A DNA stretch of 64,000 bases. It comes from Mesorhizobium sp. 113-3-3 (GTDB lineage: Bacteria > Pseudomonadota > Alphaproteobacteria > Rhizobiales > Rhizobiaceae). Where the stretch lies: NCBI RefSeq assembly GCF_016756495.1, contig NZ_AP023243.1, forward strand, positions 1,116,001-1,180,000, given 5' to 3'. The notes beneath the pieces are model-generated. The model did no database searches. It was given only the letters and a program-made list of their open reading frames with translations, and was not told the DNA's origin. Below, in pieces: positions 53,075-62,811 of the stretch. The first letter of the stretch is position 1. Every line of letters starts with the position of its first letter. The translations under genes were made by a program, and so were the position numbers.

Positions 53075-54451
53075 TCATGCCACCGGGTCGATCCAGCCAT
53101 TGGGCGGCCCGAAGCCGGCCATGGCGTCGGCCGGTCCCCATGTCTTCGGCTCATAGAGATGCGGCGGCGTGGTGTCGCCAAGCACCGGGCCGACGATGCG
53201 CCAGGCGAGCTCGGCCGCGTCCTGGCGGGTGAAGAGCTGGCCATTGCCGTTCATGGCGTCGCCGATCAGCCTTTCGTAAGGCGGCATGTCGGCCTTGCTG
53301 TCGTCGAGCGCCGTCAACTCCACCTGCTCGCCGACCATGTCGTCGCCGGGCGCCTTGCGCTGCGCGCCGATGGCGATCACCACCTGCGGGTCGATGCGGA
53401 AGCGCACGTAGTTCTGGTCGGCGGGCTTGATCGGGTCGAAGACGTCGAGCGGCGGGCGCTTCAGCCGCACCACCACCTCGGTGACATGCACCGGCATGTT
53501 CTTGCCGGCGCGGATGAAGAACGGCACGTCCTGCCAGCGCCAGGTGTCGACGAAGAAGCGCACCGCCGCGAAGGTCTCGACCGGCGAGTTCGGCTTCACG
53601 CCGGGCTCGGCGAGGTAGCCGGTGAACTGGCCGCGTACGACATCGTCTTTCGTCAGCGTCCGGATTGCCCTCAGCACCTGGACCTTCTCGTCGATCAAAT
53701 CGTCGGCGGAGCGGCCGACCGGCGGCTCCATGGCCAAAAGCAAGAGGATGTTGAGCAGGTGGTTCTCGATGACGTCCCTGATGCAGCCGACATCGTCATA
53801 GAATTTTCCGCGCCCCTCGATGCCGAAATCCTCGGCCATGGTGATCTGCACGCTTTCGACGAAGTTGCGGTTCCAGATCGGCTCGAGAAAGGAATTGGCG
53901 AAGCGGAAATAGAGCAGGTTCTGGATCGCTTCCTTGCCGAGATAGTGGTCGATGCGGAAGATCGACTGTTCGTCGAACACCAGATGCAGCACACGGTTCA
54001 GCCAGCGGGCCGATTGCAGATCGTGGCCGAACGGCTTTTCCACCATCAGCCGCGCGCCATGCGCGGTGCCCGATTGCTCCAACCCTTGCACGACCGTTTC
54101 GAACATGGTTGGCGGCACCGCCATGTAGTGCAGCGGCCGCCGGGCGCTGCCGAGTGCTGTCTTCAGCTTCTCGAAAGTGGCCGGATCGCGATAGTCGCCG
54201 CTGACATAGCGCAGCAGCGAGGCGAATTTGGCGAACACCTTCTCGTCGATCTTGCCCAGCGCATTGACGATGCCGTCGCGGGCGCGGGCCTGCAACTGCT
54301 TGATGTCCCAGGCGTCGAAGGCGACGCCGATCACCGGTTCGGTGAGCGTGCCCTTGGCGACCATCTGGTAAAGTGCTGGGAATATCTTCTTGTGGGCGAG
54401 GTCGCCGGTGGCCCCGAAGAGTACCAGCGTGTCGGACCGTTCCTGGCTCAT
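53075..54451 (-). CDS. zwf: Glucose-6-phosphate 1-dehydrogenase
   Basis: A 458-residue enzyme opening the oxidative pentose-phosphate and Entner-Doudoroff routes. [16 protein letters not shown] (13-28) binds NAD(P), [15 protein letters not shown] carries the catalytic Asp-His and substrate Lys, and the family signature is complete. The ATG at 54451 follows GGAGACGC; a longer frame to 54517 overlaps gnd. It is slightly shorter than E. coli Zwf (about 490). 6-phosphogluconolactonase is not adjacent. Confidence 0.95.
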   Translation of the reverse strand: MSQERSDTLVLFGATGDLAHKKIFPALYQMVAKGTLTEPVIGVAFDAWDIKQLQARARDGIVNALGKIDEKVFAKFASLLRYVSGDYRDPATFEKLKTALGSARRPLHYMAVPPTMFETVVQGLEQSGTAHGARLMVEKPFGHDLQSARWLNRVLHLVFDEQSIFRIDHYLGKEAIQNLLYFRFANSFLEPIWNRNFVESVQITMAEDFGIEGRGKFYDDVGCIRDVIENHLLNILLLLAMEPPVGRSADDLIDEKVQVLRAIRTLTKDDVVRGQFTGYLAEPGVKPNSPVETFAAVRFFVDTWRWQDVPFFIRAGKNMPVHVTEVVVRLKRPPLDVFDPIKPADQNYVRFRIDPQVVIAIGAQRKAPGDDMVGEQVELTALDDSKADMPPYERLIGDAMNGNGQLFTRQDAAELAWRIVGPVLGDTTPPHLYEPKTWGPADAMAGFGPPNGWIDPVA

Positions 54452-54473
54452 GCGTGCGTCTCCCGCTGTGGCG

Positions 54474-55490
54474 TCACTTGCCGGCCTTCGGCTTTTCGAC
54501 ATGGCCGCCGAAGGCATAGCGCATGGCCGACAGAAGCTTGTCGGCGAATTCGGATTCGCCTTGCGAGGAGAAGCGGTCGAACAGCGCCGAGGACAGCACC
54601 GGTGCCGGCACGCCGGTGTCGATCGCGGCCTTCAGCGTCCAGCGGCCTTCGCCCGAATCCGAGACGCGGCCGCCGAACTGCGCCAGGCCTGGATCGCTCT
54701 TCAGCGCGCCGGCGGTGAGATCGAGCAGCCAGGAGCCGATCACACTGCCGTGCCGCCAGACTTCGGCCACCTGGGGAAGGTCGATGTCGAACTGGTAGTA
54801 TTGCGGGTTTTCCAGCGGGCTGGTCTCGGCGTCCGCCGTGCGTTGCCGCTTGCCGGCATTGGCCGACTTCAGGATGTTCATGCCTTCCGCATACGCGGCC
54901 ATGACGCCATATTCGATGCCATTGTGCACCATCTTGACGAAGTGGCCGGCGCCGCTCGGTCCGCAATGCAGATAGCCGAAGGGCGCGGTGCCGGCGGCCT
55001 TGTCGGGAGCCGGCGCGCCGGCATCGGCGCCGGGCGCCAGCGTGGCGAAGACCGAATCGAGGTGCTGCACCGCCACGTCGGGACCGCCGATCATCAGGCA
55101 GTAGCCGCGCTCGAGGCCCCAGACACCGCCGCTGGTGCCGACATCGACAAGATGGATGCCCTTGGCGGCCAGTTTCGCCGCCTGATCGACGGCCTCGTGA
55201 TAGTAGGAATTGCCGCCGTCGATGACGATGTCGCCGGGTTCCATCAGGGCCGAGACCTGATCGATGATCTTGCCGGTGATCGCCGCCGGCAGCATCAGCC
55301 AGACACAGCGCGGCTTGGCGAGCTTGCCGACGAATTCCGTCAGGGAGGCCGCGCCGAGCGCGCCGTCGCTCACCAGAGCCGCGACGCTGGCCGGATTGAT
55401 GTCGTAGACGACGCATTCATGGCCGTCGCGCATCAGGCGCCGCACCATGTTGGCGCCCATCCGGCCCAGTCCCATCATTCCGATCTGCAT
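54474..55490 (-). CDS. gnd: 6-phosphogluconate dehydrogenase, NAD-type short form
   Basis: A 338-residue decarboxylating dehydrogenase of the short, YqeC/GndA-like class, against about 470 in E. coli Gnd. The NAD fold is [38 protein letters not shown] and the catalytic [12 protein letters not shown] with Lys are canonical. Asp-containing YDINP after the fold suggests preference for NAD+. It follows the GH15 gene on the same strand by 55 nt and precedes zwf by 22 nt. Confidence 0.93.
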   Translation of the reverse strand: MQIGMMGLGRMGANMVRRLMRDGHECVVYDINPASVAALVSDGALGAASLTEFVGKLAKPRCVWLMLPAAITGKIIDQVSALMEPGDIVIDGGNSYYHEAVDQAAKLAAKGIHLVDVGTSGGVWGLERGYCLMIGGPDVAVQHLDSVFATLAPGADAGAPAPDKAAGTAPFGYLHCGPSGAGHFVKMVHNGIEYGVMAAYAEGMNILKSANAGKRQRTADAETSPLENPQYYQFDIDLPQVAEVWRHGSVIGSWLLDLTAGALKSDPGLAQFGGRVSDSGEGRWTLKAAIDTGVPAPVLSSALFDRFSSQGESEFADKLLSAMRYAFGGHVEKPKAGK

Positions 55491-55545
55491 GGTTTCGTCC
55501 TGATTGCTTGAGGAAAGAGAAAATCGAGCGGCCCGGCTGCGTTAA

Positions 55546-57954
55546 TCATGATGCGTCGATGCCGACGCTGAAGTCGACATTCTCCCAACGCATCGCATCG
55601 GGCCAGAAAAAAGTGAACACGATTGCTGTTCCCGCCGCCAATCCGGCGGCCGGCAGGTCGACCAGATGGACGCCAAAAGCGTTTTCCCTTGTCTTGTGGT
55701 CCTGGATCGTCAGCCAATTGTCGCTGCTCCAATGGACAACGCCGGGCGCCGAAAGCTCGACGCGCAAAGCCTTGCCGGCGGGAAAAGAGCGGATCTTGTT
55801 GTTGAAGCGCCATATCCTGAGCGGCGAGCCTGTCTTGCCCTTGATGTAGCGCTCGACGCCTTGCGGCGGCGTGTCGAAGACCACGCCGTCGCGCAGCGAG
55901 CGCAGCAGCTTGACGTGCTCGGCATGCGCCCAGACCAACGGCATGGCGCTGCCCGACGGTTTGCCCAGCCATAGCTCGCGGCCCGGCACATCCGGGCTGT
56001 CCCAGACCTGTTCCGGCAGCAGCCCGCCCAGGCCCGCCGAACGCTCGAAGGTCTCGAGAAGCTGCGCGGCTTTCTCCTTGCGGCCGGCGGCTAGCTCGTA
56101 ATGCGCCCGCTCGCCGGTGAGCAGGGGCCAGGCACGTCCCTGGCCGGTGCCGTCGAAAGGCGTGCCATCCTCGTGCTCGCCATAACCGTCGTCGGTATAG
56201 CGGTACCAGACCGGGCCTTGCGGCAGATCGCAACGCAAAAGCGTATCGACGGCCTTGACGGTGTCGACGATGCGCGGATCGTCAGCCGCCCTGAGGCCAA
56301 AGCGAACCAGGGCCAGAGCGTCGGGGCTGATTATGGCTTGCGCCGGCTTGTCGGTGTCGCCCGGCGGCCGGTTCTTGATCGGCACGAAGCCGTCCCTGGG
56401 TGAAGCGGCGCCCGCATCATCCGGCGGCGCGATGCGGACATAGTAGCCTGTCACCCCCGCCTCGATGCAGAGCTGGGTGCCTGTGACGTAGGTCCAGCGT
56501 TCGATCTGGTCGTTCCAGCAATCAGCGGTTTCCCGCAGGTAATTTGCCGGCTCACTCTTTCCGGCGATATCCAGCATATCGGCGGCGGCAAGCAGCGCGG
56601 CGATCTCGACGGCCAGCGTGAACGGGCTGTATCCGGCGTCTTCCTCCCAGCGATCCTCGCCGGTGACGGGGCCGTTGCGCACGACATAGGAGGCGGCGGT
56701 TTCGATCATGGCCAGGAAATCGGCGAGCCTGGCGCGCGGCAGGTGGCCCGCCCGGCGCAAGGCGTCGGCCAGAAGCAGCGGAAAGGCGCATTCATCCATC
56801 TGGATGCCGGGCCAATAGGCTGACCCGTCCGACCAGACATTCTGCGGCCAGTGACCGTCCGGCTGCTGGATCGAGCGCAGATAGGTCAGGATCTGCAACG
56901 CCTGCTTGCCGTCGCCGGCGGCAAGGAAGCCGCCCGCGGTCTCGACCAGGTCGCGCGGCCAGACCAGATGGTAGCCGCCCAGATCGTCGTCTCCCTTGTT
57001 GAAGCCCCACGGGATCGACAGGCTGGCAACGGCGGCGCCCGGTCTGGCGACCGAGAGATGCGAGGCCAGGACCGCCGTGCTCACGCGATAGGTGTTCAGC
57101 CCGGAGGCAGCGTGTCGGTCGAGCTTCTCAAGCCTGGCCTGGAATGCCCTCCAGTTTTCGACATAGGTTTCGGCGGCGACTTCGAAACCCTGTTTGAGAC
57201 TGGCCAGCGCCAGGTCGGCGGCTGCTTGCGGCGACGCGCCGAAGCCAAGCGCCAGCAGGGCCGTGGTTTTGCCGGCGGAAAAACCGATCTCGCCGGTCAG
57301 GGCGACATTGCCGTCTTCCGCCCGCTGGCAGGAGGGATCGAGCGCGCCGCCGTTGCGCAATTGCTGCCATCCGTCGGAGAAACCGACATAGCCGGCCGAA
57401 CAGCCATTCCAGGGCAGTGAGGAGGCCAGCGCCAGGGATACGCCGCGCCCCGTGGCGAAGAGCATGCGCTGGCCCTTGTGTTCGCCGACCCAGGCAGTGT
57501 TGCCCATGCCGGCGTTGACGAGGTGCGGCGCAAGCAGTGCGTAGATCTGGTAGTCGGCCGCCGAATTTTTCAGCGGTACGAATGCAATCTCCTGCAGCAG
57601 GACAGGCCGTTTCGGGTCCGTAATGATACGCTTTTCGATACGGTAGTCGCCGTCCGCCGCGGTGTTGGTCAGCCTGTAGCCCGGCACGCCGTCCTCGAAG
57701 GGCGCCACTGCGTGCGCGGCGTCGCGCTTCTCTTCCGAGAAATAGCCATCGGGACCGGTGACGATCAGCTCCACGTCACGCGTGCAGGCGCTGTCGAGAC
57801 GCGGATAGTAGATCTCGTTTAAGATGCCATGGCTGATGGTGAACCAGAGCGGGCTTTTGGCTGAAAGCGACGTCCCCACGCCACTCTTGGCGCTTGACGT
57901 CCAGCGCGCCGGAATACCCGGTGCGCCCGGGGGAACGATCGGCGTCACTGCCAT
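55546..57954 (-). CDS. Glycoside hydrolase family 15 (glucoamylase-like)
   Basis: An 802-residue bacterial glucoamylase-type enzyme releasing beta-glucose from alpha-glucans. The N-terminal beta-sandwich (about 1-270) reads GIPARWTSSAKSGVGTS and NEIYYPRLD. The (alpha/alpha)6 barrel has YHLVWPRDLVETAGGFLAAGD and GHWPQNVWSDGSAYWPGIQMDE with the acid Glu, then LPEQVWD with the base Glu. No signal peptide is seen, so it probably acts on intracellular glycogen-type glucans. The ATG at 57954 follows AGGAGG; 57978 is possible. Confidence 0.88.
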   Translation of the reverse strand: MAVTPIVPPGAPGIPARWTSSAKSGVGTSLSAKSPLWFTISHGILNEIYYPRLDSACTRDVELIVTGPDGYFSEEKRDAAHAVAPFEDGVPGYRLTNTAADGDYRIEKRIITDPKRPVLLQEIAFVPLKNSAADYQIYALLAPHLVNAGMGNTAWVGEHKGQRMLFATGRGVSLALASSLPWNGCSAGYVGFSDGWQQLRNGGALDPSCQRAEDGNVALTGEIGFSAGKTTALLALGFGASPQAAADLALASLKQGFEVAAETYVENWRAFQARLEKLDRHAASGLNTYRVSTAVLASHLSVARPGAAVASLSIPWGFNKGDDDLGGYHLVWPRDLVETAGGFLAAGDGKQALQILTYLRSIQQPDGHWPQNVWSDGSAYWPGIQMDECAFPLLLADALRRAGHLPRARLADFLAMIETAASYVVRNGPVTGEDRWEEDAGYSPFTLAVEIAALLAAADMLDIAGKSEPANYLRETADCWNDQIERWTYVTGTQLCIEAGVTGYYVRIAPPDDAGAASPRDGFVPIKNRPPGDTDKPAQAIISPDALALVRFGLRAADDPRIVDTVKAVDTLLRCDLPQGPVWYRYTDDGYGEHEDGTPFDGTGQGRAWPLLTGERAHYELAAGRKEKAAQLLETFERSAGLGGLLPEQVWDSPDVPGRELWLGKPSGSAMPLVWAHAEHVKLLRSLRDGVVFDTPPQGVERYIKGKTGSPLRIWRFNNKIRSFPAGKALRVELSAPGVVHWSSDNWLTIQDHKTRENAFGVHLVDLPAAGLAAGTAIVFTFFWPDAMRWENVDFSVGIDAS

Positions 57955-58164
57955 TCCTGTCTGGCCTCCTGTGCGCATGCCTTACCCATCCACCGAGGCC
58001 ATTTCAATCATTGCACCGCAAGTTGATCGCCTGGCTCATACTGATTGCAGTTGACAGGCCGCCGCGCCATCTGCATTTGTCTGACAATCGATAAAAAACA
58101 GGAATCCGGGCTCGACTTTCCACCTGAAATCCGCACGACCAGCAACTCTTGGGAGGAGTATGAC
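57955..58164. other. Divergent control region between the GH15 gene and the sugar importer
   Basis: A 210-bp gap between divergent units. On the plus strand TTGACA at 58051-58056 is a perfect -35 box, 17 nt before a poor -10 (CATTTG, 58074-58079). No operator with clear dyad was found. Confidence 0.4.
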
Positions 58165-59178
58165 ATGAAGAAACTGTTCGTATTAGGCGCCCTTGCCGCG
58201 ATGCTCGCATCCGGCACCGCACTTGCCGACACCAGCGGCAAGAAGATTGCATTCTCCAACAACTACGCCGGAAATTCGTGGCGGCAGGCCATGCTCGACA
58301 GCTATGGCATCGTCACCAAGAAGGCGGTTGAAGACAAGATCGTCGGCGCGGCCGACATCTTCACCACCGCCGACAAGGAAGTGCCGACGCAGGCGGCGCA
58401 GGTGCAGAACCTGATCCTGCAGGGCTATGACGCCATCGTCATCAACGCCGCCTCGCCGGATGCGCTCAACGGCGCCATCAAGCAGGCCTGCGATGCCGGC
58501 ATCGTCGTCGTCTCCTTCGACGGCACCGTCACGGAGCCCTGCGCCTACCGCGTCGTCGTCGACTTCAAGGACATGGGCAAGCAGGAAGTCGAGCAGATGG
58601 CCAAGTTCCAGCCCAAGGGCGGGAACCTTTTGGAAATCCGCGGCCTGGCCGGCACCTCGATCGACGATGCCATCCATGCCGGCATCCTCGAAGGCGTCGC
58701 CGCTCATCCCGAATTCAAGATCGTCGGCTCGGTGACCGGCGACTGGGACCAGACGACGGCGCAAAAGGCGGTCGCGACCATCCTGCCCTCATTGCCCGAC
58801 ATCGTCGGCATCGTCGACCAGGGTGGTGACGGCTATGGCGCCGCACAGGCTTTCGCCGCCGCCGGCAAGCCGCGCCCGACCATCATCATGGGCAACCGGC
58901 AGGACGAGTTGAAGTGGTGGAAGGAACAGAAAGACAAGGACGGCTACAAGACCTGGTCGGCTTCGATCGCGCCCGGCGTGTCGTCGCTCGCCTTCTGGGT
59001 GGCGCAGCAGGTGCTCGATGGCCGCAAGGACATTCCGCACGACCTGCTGGTGCCGTATCTGGCCTTCACCCAGGACGATTTCGAGGCAGCCCTGCCGAAG
59101 ATCAAGGAAGGCGGCGTCGCCACCCACGAATACACGCAGGAAGACGCCCTCGCGGCGATCAAGGCCAACATCAAGTAA
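58165..59178 (+). CDS. Sugar ABC transporter, substrate-binding protein (ribose type)
   Basis: A 337-residue periplasmic-binding protein of class I. A signal peptide covers residues 1-22 ([18 protein letters not shown]). The mature part opens [19 protein letters not shown], has [32 protein letters not shown] (hinge and ligand region), then [16 protein letters not shown] and [19 protein letters not shown]. The ATG at 58165 follows GGGAGGAG. It is first in the four-gene importer; the specific sugar is not assignable. Confidence 0.92.
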   Translation: MKKLFVLGALAAMLASGTALADTSGKKIAFSNNYAGNSWRQAMLDSYGIVTKKAVEDKIVGAADIFTTADKEVPTQAAQVQNLILQGYDAIVINAASPDALNGAIKQACDAGIVVVSFDGTVTEPCAYRVVVDFKDMGKQEVEQMAKFQPKGGNLLEIRGLAGTSIDDAIHAGILEGVAAHPEFKIVGSVTGDWDQTTAQKAVATILPSLPDIVGIVDQGGDGYGAAQAFAAAGKPRPTIIMGNRQDELKWWKEQKDKDGYKTWSASIAPGVSSLAFWVAQQVLDGRKDIPHDLLVPYLAFTQDDFEAALPKIKEGGVATHEYTQEDALAAIKANIK

Positions 59179-59227
59179 ATGTCGCGCCAGCGTTGCCCTT
59201 CGTACCATCGTGCGGATATTTCTAAGC

Positions 59228-60748
59228 ATGCCTGAAGGGAACGCTGACTTCATCAGACTGAACGGCGCCGAAAAACATTTCGGCGCCGCCAATGTCGACA
59301 TTGTAAGGCTTGACGGTGCCGAAAAGCATTTCGGCGCCGTCAGGGCGTTGGGCGGCGTGGACTTCCATGTCCGGCCCGGTGAATGCGTCGGCCTGGTCGG
59401 CCACAATGGCGCCGGCAAATCGACGCTGATGCACATGGTGGCGGGCACGCTCACGCCCGACAGCGGCACGATCGGCGTGCATGGCGGCAGCGAGGACAAC
59501 TACTCGGTGTCGCGGGCGCAAAAGCTCGGCATACGCTGCGTGTTCCAGGAACTGTCGCTGTGCCCCAATCTCAGCGTCGCCGAAAACACGCGCATCAACC
59601 ACGCCTCGCTCTCGGGCCTCGGCTGGCGGCGCAAGGCGGCCTCCCTGATCACCGCCAAGCTCGACGAGATCTTCCCGGACCATGGTATTTCGGCCTCAGA
59701 CATTGTCGGCGACCTGTCGATCGGCCGGCGCCAGATGGTCGAGGTGGCGCGCGCCTTCACGGTCACCCAGGACCGGCTCGACCTCGTCATCCTCGACGAG
59801 CCGACCTCGTCGCTTGACGCGCATACTGCTGGCCAGCTGCTGGCCTTCGTGCGCCGTTTCACTGCCGGCGGCAAAAGCTGCATCCTGATCTCGCATGTGC
59901 TGGGCGAGGTGCTCAGGAATGCCGACCGCATCGTGGTGATGCGCGACGGCAAGGTGGTCGTCACCGACGCGGCGAATGCCTTCGACCGCGACCGGCTGGT
60001 GACGGCCATGGGCGGCGCGGAAGCGCGCCAGAAGATCGCCGCCGAGATTGCCGCCGCCAAGCCGGCGGCCGGTCCGCTGCGGGTGCGGGCGCGTCCCGCC
60101 GCGCAGAAGGACGGCGCCGACCTTGTCGCCCGGGCCGGCGAGATCATCGGCCTTGCCGGGCTGGCGGGGCACGGCCAGACCGACCTGCTGCTGGCGGTCT
60201 TCGCTGCCGCCTCACGCGCCAGGGCAGGCATCGAGGTAACCGCGCCGGTGGCGTTGGTGGCCGGCGACCGGCAGTCGGACGGCATCTTTCCGCAATGGTC
60301 GATCGCCGAGAACATCGGCATCCGATCGCTGGCGCGCCTGCGCAGCGGCCTGCTGATCTCGCCGCGGCGCGAGGCCGAACTGGCCCAGTTCTGGCAGAAG
60401 AAGATCGGCATCCGCACGCCCGACATGAACAACAACATCTTCTCGCTGTCGGGCGGCAACCAGCAGAAGGCGCTGTTTGCCCGCGCGCTCGGCTCCGATG
60501 CCCAGATCGTGTTGATGGACGATCCGATGCGCGGCGTCGACATCGGCACCAAGCTGGAAGTCTACGACCTCGTGCGCGAGGAGGCTGGCCGTGGCCGCAC
60601 CTTCCTCTGGTACACCACGGAAACCGAGGAACTCGACAATTGCGACCATGTCTATGTCTTCAAGAACGGCCGCATCGTTGCCAATCTGGGTCGCGACGAA
60701 TTGACCGAAGAGAAGATCATCCAGTCCTCCTTCGGCGACGCGGCCTGA
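59228..60748 (+). CDS. Sugar ABC transporter, ATP-binding protein (RbsA type)
   Basis: A 506-residue double-ATPase subunit. The first domain has Walker [10 protein letters not shown] (about 58-66), signature [10 protein letters not shown] and Walker [13 protein letters not shown]. The second domain has the usual degenerate [26 protein letters not shown] and [13 protein letters not shown]. The N-terminus is odd: the block (I)[11 protein letters not shown] is nearly repeated as [12 protein letters not shown], a tandem duplication of about 50 bp (59256-59341) absent from normal members. The ATG at 59228 lacks a strong ribosome site. Followed by two permeases. Confidence 0.92.
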   Translation: MPEGNADFIRLNGAEKHFGAANVDIVRLDGAEKHFGAVRALGGVDFHVRPGECVGLVGHNGAGKSTLMHMVAGTLTPDSGTIGVHGGSEDNYSVSRAQKLGIRCVFQELSLCPNLSVAENTRINHASLSGLGWRRKAASLITAKLDEIFPDHGISASDIVGDLSIGRRQMVEVARAFTVTQDRLDLVILDEPTSSLDAHTAGQLLAFVRRFTAGGKSCILISHVLGEVLRNADRIVVMRDGKVVVTDAANAFDRDRLVTAMGGAEARQKIAAEIAAAKPAAGPLRVRARPAAQKDGADLVARAGEIIGLAGLAGHGQTDLLLAVFAAASRARAGIEVTAPVALVAGDRQSDGIFPQWSIAENIGIRSLARLRSGLLISPRREAELAQFWQKKIGIRTPDMNNNIFSLSGGNQQKALFARALGSDAQIVLMDDPMRGVDIGTKLEVYDLVREEAGRGRTFLWYTTETEELDNCDHVYVFKNGRIVANLGRDELTEEKIIQSSFGDAA

Positions 60749-60749
60749 G

Positions 60750-61730
60750 ATGACCGCCGCCAGCCTCGACACCACAGCCAGGAGTTCCGCCGAGCGTGGC
60801 GCGCTGGCCCGTGCCCGCCTGCTGCGCGGGCTGCTGCCGGCGCTGTCGCTGGCATTGGTGCTCGCCGCCATCGCCTGGCTCAACCCGCGCGCCATCAGCT
60901 ATTTCGGCTTCAGCCTGATGCTGAACCTGGCGATCCCGATCGCGCTGGCGACGATCGCGCAGATGTTTGTCATTTCAGGCAATGAGCTCGACCTGTCGAT
61001 CGGCACCTTCGTCGGTTTCGTCGGCTGCGTCACCGCGACCTGGCTGAAGGACGCGCCGCTCATAGGCGTCGCCATTCTGCTCGGCTCGATCGGCGTCTAT
61101 GCGCTGCTCGGCGCGCTGATCCATCTGCGCAATTTGCCGTCGATCGTGGTGACGCTCGGCATGAGTTTCGTCTGGCAGGGGCTGGCCATCCTCGTCCTGC
61201 CCAAGCCCGGCGGCAAGGCGCCGGACTGGCTGCTTGGCCTCATGGCGTTCAAGCCGCCTCTCATTCCCTTCCCGATCATCGCGGCGCTGCTGATCGGGCT
61301 CGTCGTCCATTTCGGCCTGATGCGCACCTCCTACGGCGTGATCCTGCGCGGCTCCGGCGGCAATCCGGCGGCGCTCAAGCGCGCCGGGTGGTCGCTGCTG
61401 AAGACCAAGATCGTGCTGTTCGCGCTGGCCGGCCTGTTCGGCGTGCTGTCCGGCATGGCGCTGATCGGCATCACCACCTCGGCCGATGCCAATATCGGCA
61501 ATGGCTACACGCTGCTGGCGATCGCCGGCGTCATCCTCGGCGGCGGCGAATTCGTCGGCGGCCGGGTGTCGCCGATCGGCGCCGTGATCGGCGCGCTGAC
61601 ACTGGCGCTGGCGGCTTCGCCGCTGCTCACCTTCATGCACATCCCGCCGGACTGGCAGGTGGCCGCCAACGGCGCGATCCTGATCATCGTGCTGGCGGCG
61701 CGGGTGCTGATCAGCCGCAAGGAGAGGTGA
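60750..61730 (+). CDS. Sugar ABC transporter, permease 1
   Basis: A 326-residue RbsC-type permease with about 8-10 helices. ATIAQMFVISGNELDLSIGTFVGFVG, LPSIVVTLGMSFVWQGLAIL and GGGEFVGGRVSPIGAVIGAL match the family. It is one nucleotide after the ATPase gene and probably forms a heterodimer with the next permease. Confidence 0.91.
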   Translation: MTAASLDTTARSSAERGALARARLLRGLLPALSLALVLAAIAWLNPRAISYFGFSLMLNLAIPIALATIAQMFVISGNELDLSIGTFVGFVGCVTATWLKDAPLIGVAILLGSIGVYALLGALIHLRNLPSIVVTLGMSFVWQGLAILVLPKPGGKAPDWLLGLMAFKPPLIPFPIIAALLIGLVVHFGLMRTSYGVILRGSGGNPAALKRAGWSLLKTKIVLFALAGLFGVLSGMALIGITTSADANIGNGYTLLAIAGVILGGGEFVGGRVSPIGAVIGALTLALAASPLLTFMHIPPDWQVAANGAILIIVLAARVLISRKER

Positions 61731-61733
61731 GCG

Positions 61734-62681
61734 ATGGTTTTGGTTAAATCGCTGGCCGGCAAGCCCTGGGTATGGTCGTTCCTCGGCGCGCTTGTCGTGT
61801 GGCTGGCGACGATCGCCTTCACCGGCGGCTATGGCGCCGGCGGCATGGTCACGGCGGCGTTGTCGCTTGCCGTGTTCACGGTCATCGTCGGTGTCGGCCA
61901 GATGTTCGTCATCACGCTGGGGCCCGGCAATGTCGACCTGTCGCTGCCGGCCAATATCGGGCTGGCCAGCGCGGTCGCCATGAAGGTGATGGCCGGCAGC
62001 GATTCGATGATCGTCGTCGGGCTGATCGCCGCGCTCGCATGCGGCGCGGCGATCGGCGCCGTCAACTATCTGCTGATCTGGGCGCTGCGCATTCCGCCGA
62101 TCATCGCCACCTTGTCGGCGAGCTTCATCATCCAGTCGATCGACATCAGCTACGGGCGTGGGCTGCAGATCAAGCCGCCGCCGGGCTTCGCCGATTTCAC
62201 CAACTGGCAGGTGCTGGGCATTCCGGTGCTGGCGGTGCTGACCGTGCTGTTCACCATCGGCGCGGCCATAGCCCTGCAGCGCATGATCTATGGCCGCTCG
62301 GTGCTGGCGATCGGCCAGAACATCCGCGCCGCCTGGCTGGCCGGCGTCAATGTCGGCCGCATCCGTTTCCTCACCTACACGCTGTCGGGCGCGCTCGGCG
62401 GCATCGATGGCGCGCTGCTTGCCGGCTATTTCCGCGGCGCCAATGTCGATATCGGCAATGAATACCTGCTCGCCTCGATCGCCGTCGTGGTTATCGGCGG
62501 CACCTCGGTCGCCGGCGGCAAGGCCAATGTGCCCGGCGTCTGGGGCGCCGCGCTGTTCCTGGTGCTGCTCTTGACCATGCTCAACACGTTCGGCGTCAGC
62601 GCCGGCGTGCGGCTGCTGCTGACCGGCCTGATCATTGTCGGCGTGATTACCGCGGCGGGTGGGGAGAAGGCACTGCGGTAG
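61734..62681 (+). CDS. Sugar ABC transporter, permease 2
   Basis: A 315-residue RbsC-type permease. GVGQMFVITLGPGNVDLSLPANIGLASAV, IPPIIATLSASFIIQSIDISYGRGL and IAVVVIGGTSVAGGKANVPGVWGAAL are the family landmarks. It lies 3 nt after permease 1 and closes the four-gene importer operon. Confidence 0.91.
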   Translation: MVLVKSLAGKPWVWSFLGALVVWLATIAFTGGYGAGGMVTAALSLAVFTVIVGVGQMFVITLGPGNVDLSLPANIGLASAVAMKVMAGSDSMIVVGLIAALACGAAIGAVNYLLIWALRIPPIIATLSASFIIQSIDISYGRGLQIKPPPGFADFTNWQVLGIPVLAVLTVLFTIGAAIALQRMIYGRSVLAIGQNIRAAWLAGVNVGRIRFLTYTLSGALGGIDGALLAGYFRGANVDIGNEYLLASIAVVVIGGTSVAGGKANVPGVWGAALFLVLLLTMLNTFGVSAGVRLLLTGLIIVGVITAAGGEKALR

Positions 62682-62811
62682 CGTGAGGGATCACGACGCA
62701 TCGGCACTGGGTTCCCGGACAATCGTTAGTCCAGCCCGACAGCGGGTTCCCATTCGCGGCGCGCCCTAGTAAACCCTTCCGCGATCTCAGTCGGTCCCGG
62801 GAGGGCTCTGC

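Noticed and set aside
53018..54718. 566-codon plus-strand frame opposite zwf and gnd
   Set aside because: The minus strand has clear Zwf and Gnd active-site motifs. The plus frame is a His/Arg/Val-rich shadow.
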